Shown here: positions 22,660 through 34,196 of the stretch, one piece after another
Layout: every line of letters begins with the position of its first letter
Position numbering within the stretch: position 1 is the stretch's first letter
Assembly (NCBI RefSeq): GCF_017591435.1
Contig: NC_059287.1
Location: forward strand, 8,503,924-8,567,923
DNA: 64,000 bases
Reading direction: 5' to 3'
Source of the DNA: Portunus trituberculatus
Taxonomy: Eukaryota > Arthropoda > Malacostraca > Decapoda > Portunidae
Program-made: the position numbers and the translations under genes
Notes under the pieces: generated by a model
Databases searched by the model: none
The model's input: only the letters and a program-made list of their open reading frames with translations
What the model was told of the DNA's origin: nothing

Positions 22660-22913
22660 CATATTTATCTAGTTGTATATATTGTATATTTACCCTATTG
22701 TATATTACAGGGTTCGAGTATGGCTCAAGTAACTTGTCTCTATGTCTACTTTTTATCCAACTTTTCCTTAAATGTATGCACATTTTCTTTTGTTACAACC
22801 TCTTCACTTAAGCCATTCCAGATGTCTACTATTATCTGGAAAACTAAACTTTTTAATATTCCTCAAACCATTGACTCTTCATGATCTTAAAGTGTCTTCT
22901 CATCTGTCTATCT

Positions 22914-23228
22914 CAGTGGCTCCCAAACTCTTCCTGAGCAAGTACCACTTGAAGGTTCATAGTCCCTTCATACCACTTGGTCCTAGAAAACCCAATTCCA
23001 GGAAATATAAATTTATTCACAAGTAGAACACATGAAAGGGGACAAAGAACAACAAAGAATGCAACTCAGTTTAATGTGAGGGATGCATCTCTTTCTTTTC
23101 CACCAGCTGATTGATGCCAGATTATCATGTGTAAGGCAATAATAATTTTTTCTGAGAAATGAATTGATTTAACTAAAAATAGCATATGATCCTGAAAGTG
23201 CTCATGTATCACAGGTTGGGAACCACTG
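22914..23228. mobile_element. hAT-type MITE, 315 bp, perfect 8-bp TSD
   Basis: Ends start CAGTGGCTCCCAAACT and (reverse complement) CAGTGGTTCCCAACCT. The direct repeat GTCTATCT flanks it exactly (22906-22913 and 23229-23236). It is non-coding and mobilised by a hAT transposase in trans (known for the superfamily). Confidence 0.93.
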
Positions 23229-23552
23229 GTCTATCTCCATTTTCTGTCAGTGATACCAGATCTTGTCTGTTTATCTTTTCTTTACAGTTTGCTATCTTAT
23301 ACATCATTATTAGGTCTCTCTCATCTATCTTTCAAAGTTGTCCCATTTCCTTCAGTCTGTCTTCATAGGTTAGGTCCTTCATCTCTGGCACCAACTTTGC
23401 AACTGTCCTTTGAGTTCTTTCTAATTTCTTGATATCCTTTTGCATATGTGGAGACCACATCACTGCTGCATATTCAAGACTGGGTCTTATCATAGTGGTT
23501 ATGATTTTTTTTCATCATACTCTAATCCAAGTAATTAAATGCCTACCTGATA

Positions 23553-24372
23553 TTTGCTAGTGCCTTACATGTTGAAGTAAATATAAATAACCCATTTATG
23601 TGTCTTTCTGGGGTTAGGGTGTCTTGCATAACCATTCTCAGGCCTTTCTCTTCCTTCCTCTTGATTATAATCTCTTCTCCCATTTGTATTCCCACGTAGA
23701 TCTTCTATTACTTTTACCCATTTACATCATATGGCATTTCTTGCCATTCAATTTTTGTTTCCATTTTTGGCTCCATTCCCAGATCTTGTCAATATCTCCT
23801 TGCAATTCCATACAGTCCTCATTGTTTTGCATCATCTGCAAACAAATTTATGTAGCTACTCAAGCCCTATTGTATATCATTAATATATATATTTGGAACA
23901 TTATTGGTGCCAACACTGAAACTTGTGGTATTCCACTAGTTACTTTGCTCCAACTTGATGAGTTTGCTAGTGCCTTACATGTTGAAGTAAATATAAATAA
24001 CCCATTTATGTGTCTTTCTGGGGTTAGGGTGTCTTGCATAACCATTCTCAGGCCTTTCTCTTCCTTCCTCTTGATTATAATCTCTTCTCCCATTTGTATT
24101 CCCACGTAGATCTTCTATTACTTTTACCCATTTACATCATATGGCATTTCTTGCCATTCAATTTTTATTTCCATTTTTGGCTCCATTCCCAGATCTTGTC
24201 AATATCTCCTTGCAATTCCATACAGTCCTCATTGTTTTGCATCATCTGCAAACAAATTTATGTAGCTACTCAAGCCATATTGTATATCATTAATATATAT
24301 ATTTGGAACATTATTGGTGCCAACACTGAAACTTGTGGTATTCCACTAGTTACTTTGCTCCAACTTGATGAG
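23553..24372. repeat. 410-bp tandem duplication within LINE D
   Basis: 23553-23962 is repeated head to tail at 23963-24372, both starting TTTGCTAGTGCCTTACATG and ending CAACTTGATGAG. I count only two differences (G/A near 23757 and C/A near 23868), against heavy decay of the LINE itself. Confidence 0.95.
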
Positions 24373-24751
24373 TTGTTTCTTACCACAGTCTTCATTAATC
24401 TTCTTATTAAGGATTCCTTCATCCTCATCCTTGTATTCCTCCTATATGTTAAATTTTCTATAAGAATCTTTTAAGTAGTACTCTATCAAAAGTATTTTTG
24501 TATCCAAGTACCCTGTGTCAACCCATCCATTACTCTTGTATAGAAACTTAGTAGATTTGTTATACATGATCTGCCTTTTCTAAAACCTAATTGGGAGTTA
24601 TTTATAATTTCTTTAGCCTCCAGATATATCACCTTTTTTCCTTAATCACAGTTTTACAGATCTTTCCCCCAACACTAGTCAGTGACACTAGTCTATAATT
24701 TAGGGACTTGGTCTCTTATCTACCTTTGTATATAGGCACTATATTTATTCG

Positions 24752-24872
<121 letters not shown>

Positions 24873-25110
24873 TTCCATCAAGGAGCTGTTCATCTCACCC
24901 CAGATTGGTTCCACCAGTTGTTCTTTACATTCTCTCACTGTCCATCCTGACACTCTATCTGGCCACATATCTTTTATAACATCCACTCCCTCCAATATTT
25001 TGCAAATTTTATGTTTTTGCACCATAATCCTTCCTGTGTCACTTCATTGTTTGGTTCTGCTGTTTCATATATCTTATTTCCCTTAGTCTATGTCTCCACT
25101 AGGACTGGGC

Positions 25111-25220
25111 AGTTGGGGAATACTGGAGTTTTTAGTCTCAACTTTCATAAATAGTAAAGTAGGTGGGGCCCACATGGTGGGCGATGCAGTCCCGAGTGAG
25201 GGCATTTGAAAACACGCGTG

Positions 25221-25271
<51 letters not shown>

Positions 25272-25513
25272 TACATAAATATGATATAGATAATTGCTAT
25301 AAAAGAGAGAAATAATTTATATAGAAGAGAGAAAGATAATTTATATACATTTGAAATATTTATTCATAGCAATACTAGTTAAACATGAATATTTTGAATA
25401 TAAATAGTTAAACTAATGCTAGCTTATATTAAGCATTGTGTTTTAGGCAGAAATTATATAGTTAAAGATAATAACTGACGGAGTCAGCAGAAGGTAACAA
25501 TACCAGTAATACC
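25111..25513. other. Spacer with (GA)n at 25224-25269
   Basis: AT-rich sequence with one 46-bp GA tract; nothing else recognised. Confidence 0.5.
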
Positions 25514-25652
25514 ATTTCTGTCACAGACACCTGTTTTTCATACAAAATATAGCAGTTCCACTGCTCCACATACCTTTTCGCCGAGAAACCACCTGCTTTA
25601 GCGCTACGCCTGGCAGCGCGGCGCTCATTGCTGCCGCCAGCACACTGCGTGT
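25514..25652 (+). repeat. DIRS left inverted terminal repeat
   Basis: 25530-25652 is the reverse complement of 31126-31247 with few mismatches. The outermost bases 25514-25529 are unique to this end and are copied in complement at the start of the internal complementary region. Confidence 0.9.
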
Positions 25653-25712
25653 GATGAGTGTTCTGGCTGGAGCAAGGATAAGATTCTTACCGCCTACAAG
25701 TATCAATGCGGG

Positions 25713-27747
25713 TTGAGGCGCAAGCGGGAGGCTAAAGCTAACTTAAAGGGTAAGTCTAAGGGCTCTTTTACCCGGTCTGGTATCAGCAGTGACACGAGCC
25801 ATATGTCTGGGGATTCTAGCTCTCAGGTCTCCTCTGCTGGTTCTGTTGGAGGTGTTGCCCTTCAGGCAGGCAGTGTAATTTCTCAGGATGAGCTCACTGC
25901 TGATGATTCAGCTTCTCAGCAGGGGTCTTAGCCTCCAGTCTTTATAGATCTTTCCCTGTTTTTGGATTCCTGGCAGGAGCAACTCCTTGCTTCTGTTGAC
26001 AGCCTGGTGTCTTCACGGTTGGGAGAGTTACATAACCCTGTGTCTTCCCTGGCTACTGACCCACCTCTTTCAGCTCTCCCCTTGTCCTCGGACAGAGACC
26101 TGATGAAGTTCAGTGTCCTGCCCCCCCAGAGTCCTGACGCAAAAAGGTGTGTGCAGTCACATCAAGTCAGGGGGCCAGGGGGGCCGTCCGGGGGCTTGAG
26201 GTGGCTTCCAAGCGTTCTCATCCTCCTAAGGATGACGCTAGAAGGATCAAGAAGTCCCGCCCCACCTCACTGGTGACCAGTGCCCTGGCTCCTTCCCAGG
26301 CCCAGTTGGTGGCGGGGGACTGGGAGAGGGTGGACCAGTGCACTGATCCTGGCTCCTCCCCCAAGGCCCAGGGTGAGGGCCCAGGCAATGGGGATGCTCT
26401 GCCCCTTTGCCTACCAGGTGGCTTGCCCACGCCCTTTCCACGGGCTGCCACCTATGTCCTTTCGGCCGCTAGGGGCTCGGAGTCAGCCGACCCCCCTACG
26501 TCCTACCAAACCCACTGTCTTACGCCAGAGAGGCGCCATGACCTCCTCTCCCCTCGAGGTGTGCGCTTCCCCTCTGTGGCTGGCGTCTCCGCTCCTGGAG
26601 GCACCCCCCGGACTGCCCGTCTCCGGGGTAGTGACCTTCTCCTCATGGATAGCACTGATAGATAGGTACTCCATGGTTCCCCCCGGCCTTCTTGTTCGGG
26701 GTGGCAGGGCCCGGCTTCCTTGTCTCCAGGACCTGCCCCGTCCCTCCACATCCCCAAGGGGCTGGAGGAGGATGAGACCCAGTCCCCATCGGCCTCCATG
26801 TACCATCGCATGATGGATTACATCAATTCAGTGTTTGAGGACGTGAGGGGCCAAAGGCTTGAGCAAGAGGGTCCTCTCACGCCCGGAGCTGGTGCACCTG
26901 AGTCACAGGGAGGGCCAATTCTCCTCGCTAGGGCTGAACCCCTCCAGTTCTTGAGGGAGCAAGCCAACAATGCTTACCTGAAGGCCAATGACAGGAAGCC
27001 GGCTTCTCTTGGTTATCCTTCAGGCAGGTTTGCCAGGATGTACGCAGTATTGGACTAGGAAGGCTCAGGGAAGGCTACTGCCGTTAACCAGGACTTGCAC
27101 CATGCCTTGAACTCGGGCTCCCGTGAGCCAAGGGTTATCCGTGACCAGCAGGAGTTCGCCAGGATGGAGGGAATGGTTGGTCGTTCTCTGGACGCACTCA
27201 ACTACTCTTTGGTGCTTAGGTGCCCTTCACCTACTGACGGTACCGCATCTCCCCTCACACCTGTTGAATTTAGAGGGACAGCTCTTTAAGGCTGTTCGTA
27301 TGGCCTTGAATGACATCTGCCGTGATTCTACTTACGTCAATGCCAATCTTCGGGCCTGGAGAAGGGAGTCCTACATTGCCCACCTCAGACCCACCTTCTC
27401 TCAGGTGGAGAAGGGCATCCTTAGACGGTCCCCATCTTTCTCCTCTCCTCTTTGATGAGGCCAAGCTGCAGGAGGCGTTCCAGTCTTCCAAGAGTAATGC
27501 TGCCATGACTCTCCATGAGACTGCTCTCAGGGCCCTGGCTCGTCCACGTCCGGCCACCGGTACTCCCTTGGTGGAGCGCGGTTCTCATCTTCCTGCCCCC
27601 TCAGCCTCGAGGCCTCCGGCTGCTCCTCCCCGGCGAGCACAAGTTCGCCCTCGTCTTGGGAATCCTGGGGGTGGATCTTCCGGACCGCTCTCTGCCCGCC
27701 CTAGTGGGCAGTCAGGAGGACGGAGGGGTAAGCCCTTTCGGAAATGA
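25713..27747 (+). pseudogene. DIRS gag-like ORF1, frameshifted
   Basis: The frame upstream of the first Met reads CDECSGWSKDKILTAYKY near 25650, a Cys-rich start often seen in DIRS gag. Pieces follow at 25713-25931, 25962-26145, 26147-26665, 26720-27058, 27095-27289 and 27310-27747. The later ones share a recognisable run: FLREQANNAYLKANDRKP, RMEGMVGRSLDALNYSL, FKAVRMALNDIC and a basic Pro/Gly/Arg-rich tail ending GGRRGKPFRK. At least five breaks. A structural RNA-binding role is inferred from position only. Confidence 0.7.
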
Positions 27748-27774
27748 CAGTCTTTCTCACCATGGGGTGGTGGG

Positions 27775-30615
27775 GGGTTGTCTGGCCCTTTGCTGGGAAG
27801 GTTGGCTCAAGATCAGAGCAGAGGAATGGGTCCTCAGCGTTGTGCGGGAAGGCTACCAGATCCCCTTCTCTTCCCCTCCACCCCTGACCACTCTCTTCGA
27901 GGATCGCAGGGGTTATGCCCCAGGGTCACCCAAGGGTCTCGCCCTCGAAATGGAGCTCCAGCATCTCTGGACAAAAGGGGCCACAGGCGGGTTCCGCCCC
28001 ATCATCGACCTCTCCCTCCTCAACAAGTACGTCGTCACCACCAAATTCAGGATGGAGGCTGTCCGGACGGTAATGTCGGCCATCCGACAGGACAACTGGA
28101 TGGTGTCACTGGACCTTCAGGACGCATATCTTCAGGTGCCCATTCATCCCCACAGCCGTCAGTTCCTGCGCTTTGTGTGGGAGGGGTACCACTTTCAGTT
28201 TCGAGTCCTCTGCTTCGGTCTCTCCACTGCTCCGCGGGTTTTCACTCGTCTGATGGCTCCTGTCTCGGCGGAGTTCCATTGTCGGGGCTTCCGCATCCTT
28301 CGCTACCTCGACAACTGGTTGGTACTGGCCTCGTCAGCGGTAGAAGCTCGACACGCCACAGCTTGTCTGCTCAGGCTCTGCTCGGACCTGGGCATCCGAG
28401 TAAATTGGGAGAAGTCATCCCTGACCCCTGCACAGGAGAAGACCTTCCTCGGGATGGTGATTCGCTCCCGTCTTTTGAGGGTTTTCCCGACCCAGGGGAG
28501 GATTCAAGGCCTCCAGGATTTTCTCCGCTCCTTCCTCAGTTGTCCGTCCCCCCCAGCGGAGCACTGGTTGAGACTTCTGGGGCACATGTCTTCCCTCATA
28601 CATCTAGTGCCGGGATCCAGGAGGCGGACGCGTCTCCTGCAGATCCAACTGAACCAGCAATGGGACAGGTGGTCGATGCTAGACGACCATCCGGTCAGCT
28701 GGGACAGTGCTTCACGTCAGGACCTGGAATGGTGGCTGGAGGACGAGAACTTGGGGCAGGGTCAGCCTCTTCAGGTTGCCATTCCGGACCACCTTCTCTA
28801 CACGGATGCCTCTACAGTCGGCTGGGGTGTGTCGCTCCTCCAGGCTTCTGTGAGTGGCCTGTGGAGCATCCAGGAACAGACGCTCCATGTGAACGTTTTA
28901 GAACTTCATGCGATCCGCCTCAGCCTCCAGCACTTCACGGAGGTGGTGAGGGGCTCAGTTGTCGCTGTCTTCTCGGACAACACCACGGCCCTCGCTTACC
29001 TGCACAGGGACGGGGGTACTCACTCTATCCTTCTCAACCTCGAGGCACACCAGGTCCTCGACTGGGCAGAAGCGTATGCAGTGTCGATCTTGCCCCAGTT
29101 TGTGAGGGGCTCAGTCAATGTGGTGGCCGACTGCCTCAGCCGCCGACACCAATCCCTGTCCACAGAGTGGACCTTACATATGGATGTTTGTCACCTGCTG
29201 TGGCGGGTCTGGGGCTACCCGACAGTTGACCTGTTTGCCACTCGTCTCACCACCGGATTCGAACTTTGTGTCCCCTTTCAGGATCCGCGCCATCGCCACA
29301 GACGCCTTCCTCTACAATTGGGACAACCAGGATCTGTACGCCTTTCCACCCTTCCCCTTCATCAGGAGAGTTCTCAACAAGCTCCGGGCTTCCCGGAACA
29401 CCCGTCTCATCCTCATAGCCCCTTACTGGCCTCAGAAGGAATGGTTTCCAGATCTGTTGGCGGCGTTGGTGGAGCCTCCCCTCCGCCTCCCTCTTCGCAA
29501 AGATCTATTGAGACAGCCACACATCCACAAGTTCCACATCGGTCTCCCCGGGCTTCAGCTGACAGGATGGAGACTATTCAGCGCTTTCTGAGGCACAGGG
29601 GTTTCTCCTCTAAAGTGGCCCAGTTCTTATCTTACGACAAGAGGCCTTCCTCTGCTCCCAACTATCAGCACAAGTGGAAGGTGTACAGGAAGTGGTGCAA
29701 AGATCACGGCCACACTGTCTCCAATCCCACAGTCCAAAAGGTCGCAGATTTTCTCGTTTACCTGCGCCAGGATTGCAATCTCTCTACCTCTGCCATTAAG
29801 GGTTATAAGGCCATGCTGAATGGAGTCTTTGCAATCAGGGGCGTGGACCTCAACAATGACCGGGTGTTGAGTGCTATTGTCAAGGCGTGCTCTTCTCAAC
29901 CCCGCAGACCTACTAGGAATCTTGGTCCTTCCTGGAACCTGGATGTAGTTCTTCGCTACCTGTCCAAGGCCCCCTTCGAGCCCCTTCGGCTCTCGTCCTC
30001 CAGGGACCTGACCAGGAAGACTCTTTTTCTCTTGGCATTAGCTACAGTGCAGAGGATAGGGGAGATCCAGGCCCTCTCCTCCCGGACTAGCTGGCAAGGA
30101 CAGGATCTTATGGTCTGCTATCTCCCTGAATTCATTGCTAAGACGGATACAGGAGTTCACAGCACGCCCCGGAATTCCGTATTAAGAGTCTTACTTCCAT
30201 TCTCGGTTCCATGGATGAGGAGCGCTTTTTGTGCCCTGTTCGGGCTCTCTGCCACTACTTACAATGGACTGCTTCAGAGACAAAGCCCAGGAATCTGTTT
30301 GTTGCAGTTAAATGCCCTTCTCGACCTATGTCGAAAGCGGCCATCTCATACTTCCTCAGGGATACCATCAAGTCTGCCCATGAGGCTATTTCTGACTCTG
30401 TCTGCCTCGAGGTCAATGCCTGTGCCCATGACATCTGTGGCATTGCTGCCTCCATGCTCCTCTGGGAAAACTGCTCGGTTCCGACCATCCTGAAGGCAGC
30501 ACGCTGGAGGACTCACTCGGTCTTTGCTGACCATTATCTCCGCAATATAGTGCGGAAGGAAGGCGACGTTTTTTCCCTGGGTCCAGTTGTTGCAGCCGGT
30601 CACATTGTGGGCTGA
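27775..30615 (+). pseudogene. DIRS polyprotein: RT, RNase H, tyrosine recombinase
   Basis: RT: GGFRPIIDLSLLNKY near 28000, VSLDLQDAYLQVPIHP near 28100, LCFGLSTAPRVFTRL, RYLDNWLVLAS at 28301. The second catalytic Asp of YxDD is Asn (28313-28315). A short stretch before GGFRP seems missing. RNase H: LLYTDASTVGWG near 28795, LELHAIRL, FSDNTTALAY, NVVADCLSR. Frame shifts near 29270 and returns near 29560. Recombinase: QRFLRHRGFSSK, VQRIGEIQAL with the first Arg at 30053; shift near 30200; then AHDICG at 30424, where the expected second Arg is Cys, and HYLR with the catalytic Tyr at 30535-30537. Not functional as read. Confidence 0.9.
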
Positions 30616-30966
30616 CAACTACCACAAGGTCCTCCTTGCTCTAGGGTAACGCTTCGGCTCCCTCAGGTGAACACCCCTGTGCTCACTTACACTGCTCGTC
30701 TTAGTTGATTGGGTCAGTAGCCGGGGTTCTCTCCTCTACGTCAGGGTATTGAGCACGCTCCTGGAACACTCATCCCCTGACCCCTAAGGCCTGCTCCCTT
30801 TTAGACACACAGGTTAGGAGGACCTCCCAAACCCTCAGCCGAGCCCGCTGGCACCGCTATGCTGCCCGGCCTCAGCCAAGAGGTTAGTGTCTACGTGTGG
30901 ACAGTTTGTTTTCACCCTCTACGCCTGGCACTTTCTTCTGACTCCTGCCTCCTTCAATGTTGGAGT

Positions 30967-31063
30967 CTGCTATATTTTGTATGAAAAACAGGTGTCTGTG
31001 ACAGAAATCTAATTTTTAATACTAAAATTGATTTCTTCACTTAACTGTTTTTCATACAAAACT
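30967..31063 (+). repeat. DIRS internal complementary region
   Basis: The first half (30967-31008) is the reverse complement of the left end from 25514, and the second half (31009-31063) of the right end to 31282. This joins both element ends in one template, the hallmark that lets DIRS elements make circular DNA. Confidence 0.9.
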
Positions 31064-31125
31064 TCACTGCCCTCCCTTCCTCCCCCAGTCAGGTTCTCTC
31101 CCTTGAGAAATAACTGATGGTTGCC

Positions 31126-31282
31126 CACGCAGTGTGCTGGCGGCAGCAATGAGCACAGCGCTGCCAGCCGTAGCGCTAAAGCGTGTTGTTTCTCGGCGAA
31201 AAGGTATGTGGAGCAGTGGAACTGCTATATTTTGTATGAAAAACAGGTAAGTGAAGAAATCAATTTTAGTATTAAAAATTAG
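31126..31282 (+). repeat. DIRS right inverted terminal repeat
   Basis: Arm 31126-31247 pairs with the left repeat. The outer 31248-31282 is specific to this end and is copied in complement at 31009-31043. Confidence 0.9.
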
Positions 31283-31440
31283 ATGTTGACATACTACATG
31301 CACTTACACATGCACATACATACACATACTCATTCACATACATATACAGTGCATATACTTAAACAAATATGAAATACAATGAAATGTGGACATACTATAT
31401 GCACATACACTTGCACATACTTATGTACACATACTCATTC
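31283..31440. repeat. CA-rich direct repeat, ~100-bp period
   Basis: The word ACACATACTCATTCACATAC occurs near 31323 and again near 31430. The surrounding 55 bp are also shared, so this looks like a decayed minisatellite. LINE A3 starts at its right edge. Confidence 0.6.
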
Positions 31441-31772
31441 ACATACATATGTGCCACCAAAAACAAATTCATGGACCAATCAAGAATATAAAGACATGAT
31501 AAATGACACAATAAGGAGTCTTACGAGAATCATTAAAGAAAGGAGAAAAATGATATTAGTAGGAGATTTCAACTGTAAGGAGGTGGAATGGGAAAATTAT
31601 GAAAGTGGTTTGGGGGAAGAAGCCTGGGGAGATAGATTCCTAAATCTAATGATATAGATAATACGATGGTCCAAAGAGTAAAGGAAAATACAAGATTCAG
31701 AGAAAACGATGAGCCGGCAAGATTGGACCTAGTTTTTACAAGGGGTATACAAATGAACGATGATATAAGATA

Positions 31773-32758
31773 CAGGCAACTCCCGTTTAATGAAAGTTCA
31801 CACAACGAAATTTCACTACAACGAAGGTTTCATTTTACTACCATCTGCTCGTTTAACGAACACCAAACTCGCTTTAATGAAGTTTTATCCAGGTAATTTT
31901 TTCCAAGTTTGAAAGCCCCACTGTATCACGCAAGCCAACAAGCTTTTGAATACACCAGGAGCCGCAAATACTAAGGCCTGCCTCAGGAAAAGTCCTGGAA
32001 CACCTGTAGAATCAAGATTAAGATCAAGTTCAAGCCTCTCGTGGACAGCACACGCACCACTCACTCCCATAACAGCGTCACCAGCAGCTTGTCTTCACTC
32101 GCTCAATTTACCACCAAAACGTCCTGCAATGTGGCCTAGTGTTCCTAAGAAGACCAGGAAGTCTCTTACTCTCGAAATGAAGCTGGATATTATTCACAGA
32201 CACGAGAGCCGATAAAACTATAGCATTGCTGGCCCCCATCTTGACACCATATACTGTCTCTACTATTTTCAAATCAGCAGATTTGATTAAGAAGGCTGGT
32301 GAGACTGTATCTTCCTTGCAAGCTAAAAGAACCACCTGAACTCGTGACTCTACAATGGATAAAATGGAAAGCCTTGTGGAAATGTGGTACATAAGTTTTG
32401 TATGCGGTACAATGATGCGCCCTTTGTTTACATTCCACAGGTTGCTGGTTAGTGTCTTTCCCGTTTCACTCTCCCACCCTTCATAAATTTAAGATCATCA
32501 ACATTATAAAGTTACGTACATACATACATTAGTGTACATTATAATGACTTAAATTAAATTTAACTGCCTAAATGTTAAACTTCATGATTTTTACTTTCAT
32601 TAAACCTTTCACTGTACTATGATGCACTCTCGCTTTGCTTACTCTCAATGGAAGTTCAAGTCAGGGGTTAAACTTGTTATAATTGGTTCGCTTAACGAAG
32701 TTTCACTTAACGAAGTGTTTTTAGGAACGTAACCCCTACGTTAAGCGGGGGTTGCCTG
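31773..32758 (+). mobile_element. Tigger-derived MITE, family T, copy 2 (complete, 986 bp)
   Basis: TIRs begin CAGGCAACTCCCG and (reverse complement) CAGGCAACCCCCG; TA flanks at 31771-31772 and 32759-32760. It encodes KRPAMWPSVPKKTRKSLTLE then KLDIIHRHESR (HTH start of a Tigger transposase) and no catalytic domain. Confidence 0.92.
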
Positions 32759-34196
32759 TATAATTGCCCATTGGGAAAGAGTGACCATGTAATATTAGAA
32801 ATGGATATAGAAGAGGAAAAGGAAGATAGAGACGAATCATACAAAGAAGACCGATTAAATTACAGAAAGGCTGATATTGAGAACCTCAAGAGCTATTTTA
32901 AAAACGTAAACTGGGAGGAGATGGAAAACTCAGAGACGGTGCAAGAGAAGTATAACTTATTTTTGGAAATATACAAAACAGGAGTCGGAATATGTCCCGA
33001 AATATAGACCTAAAGAAGAAGGAAAGAAAGATTGGTTTAATGCAAGATGTGCTAGGGCAAAGGAGAAAAGAGATGGAGCATGGAAAAGGTGGAGGAGAAA
33101 CAGAAATCCAGAAAATAAGGCAAACTTCAAAACAGCAAGAAATTAATATGCTAAGGTGAGAAAGGAAGAAGAAAGGAACTATGAAAAGGACATTGTCGCA
33201 GAATGTAAGGAACAACCAAAATTGTTCTACAGGTTCATAAATAGAAAAATAAGGCAAAAAGAAACAATAGAAAGGTTAAAAGGAGAGAACAGGATGGTGG
33301 AAGACCCAAAAAGTATGGCAGAACTGTTAAATAGTAAATTTCAGGAGGTCTTTACTAAGGAATCCAAATTTGAAAGACCACAGGAGAATAGAGAGACTCC
33401 ATATGAAAGAGATTAAAGTAACCAAGCTTGAAATAAAAGAGTTGACGGAATTAGATGAGAAGGCAATGGGACTGGATGAAGTCTCAGGCAGAATATTAAA
33501 AGAATGTAGAGAAGAACTAGCAAGTCCTGTATACAACATCATAAAATGCTCAATAGAAAATGGAACAGTACCAATAGAATGGAAAAGAGCTGAGGTGGTT
33601 CCCATACATAAGAGTGGAAGGAAGGAAGAACCTTTAAATTATAGACCTGTATCACTAACTAGTGTAATATGCAAGATGTGTGAAAGAGTAATAAAGAAAC
33701 AATGGATTGAGTTTCTTGAAGACAACAAATTACAGTAATCGCTCTCGTATCCGGATTATAGCAGCCAAGGCCCTGGCGGATACGCGGAATTTCCTCTCTC
33801 AACCCCTTATAAATTGAGAAAAAACATGTATATAACCCAAATGGGTAAGAAAACAATGAATGAAAGCACATTAAATTATTGTGTATACAATAATGACTTC
33901 CTAGAGAATGATAGAATGATAACATATTAGATACCAGCATCTCTAGAAAATGTGAGGGTTGGGAAGGTGCATTCAGCAGCGTCATGGCAATCTGCTGTTT
34001 CACTGCTGAACTGGACACTACCTGAGTCATTATTAGTGTGTTGAAGTGAGATAATGATAGTGAAGTATTTATTGTTTGTCTGGTACAGCTTTCTACCTCC
34101 GTCTCAACATCATTTTTTGTAATAGTGTTATTGTGAGAGCTATGTTCTGTAAAGTTGTGATGATGAAGGCAGTAAGAAAAAAAAAGTTTGAAAAGA

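Larger units (their letters stand above)
25514..31282 (+). mobile_element. DIRS retrotransposon (tyrosine-recombinase type), structurally complete
   Basis: 5.8 kb with inverted terminal repeats (25530-25652 against 31126-31247), a gag-like frame, an RT-RNase H frame, a tyrosine recombinase and an internal complementary region at 30967-31063. This is the layout of DIRS1-type elements, which integrate as circles by recombinase without target duplication (established for the group). GC is clearly higher than in the flanks. Confidence 0.93.

Noticed and set aside
22603..22720. Short plus-strand gene near 22603-22884
   Set aside because: It overlaps the antisense 3' end of LINE D and its decayed TAGTTGTAT-type units.
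23624..24474. Two 150-residue hydrophobic frames, nearly identical
   Set aside because: They are antisense translations of the 410-bp duplicated LINE segment, not a membrane-protein pair.
27778..29229. 483-residue frame overlapping the DIRS polyprotein
   Set aside because: Low-complexity Pro/Gly/Ser/Arg composition typical of a shadow frame in GC-rich DNA; RT and RNase H motifs are in the other frame.
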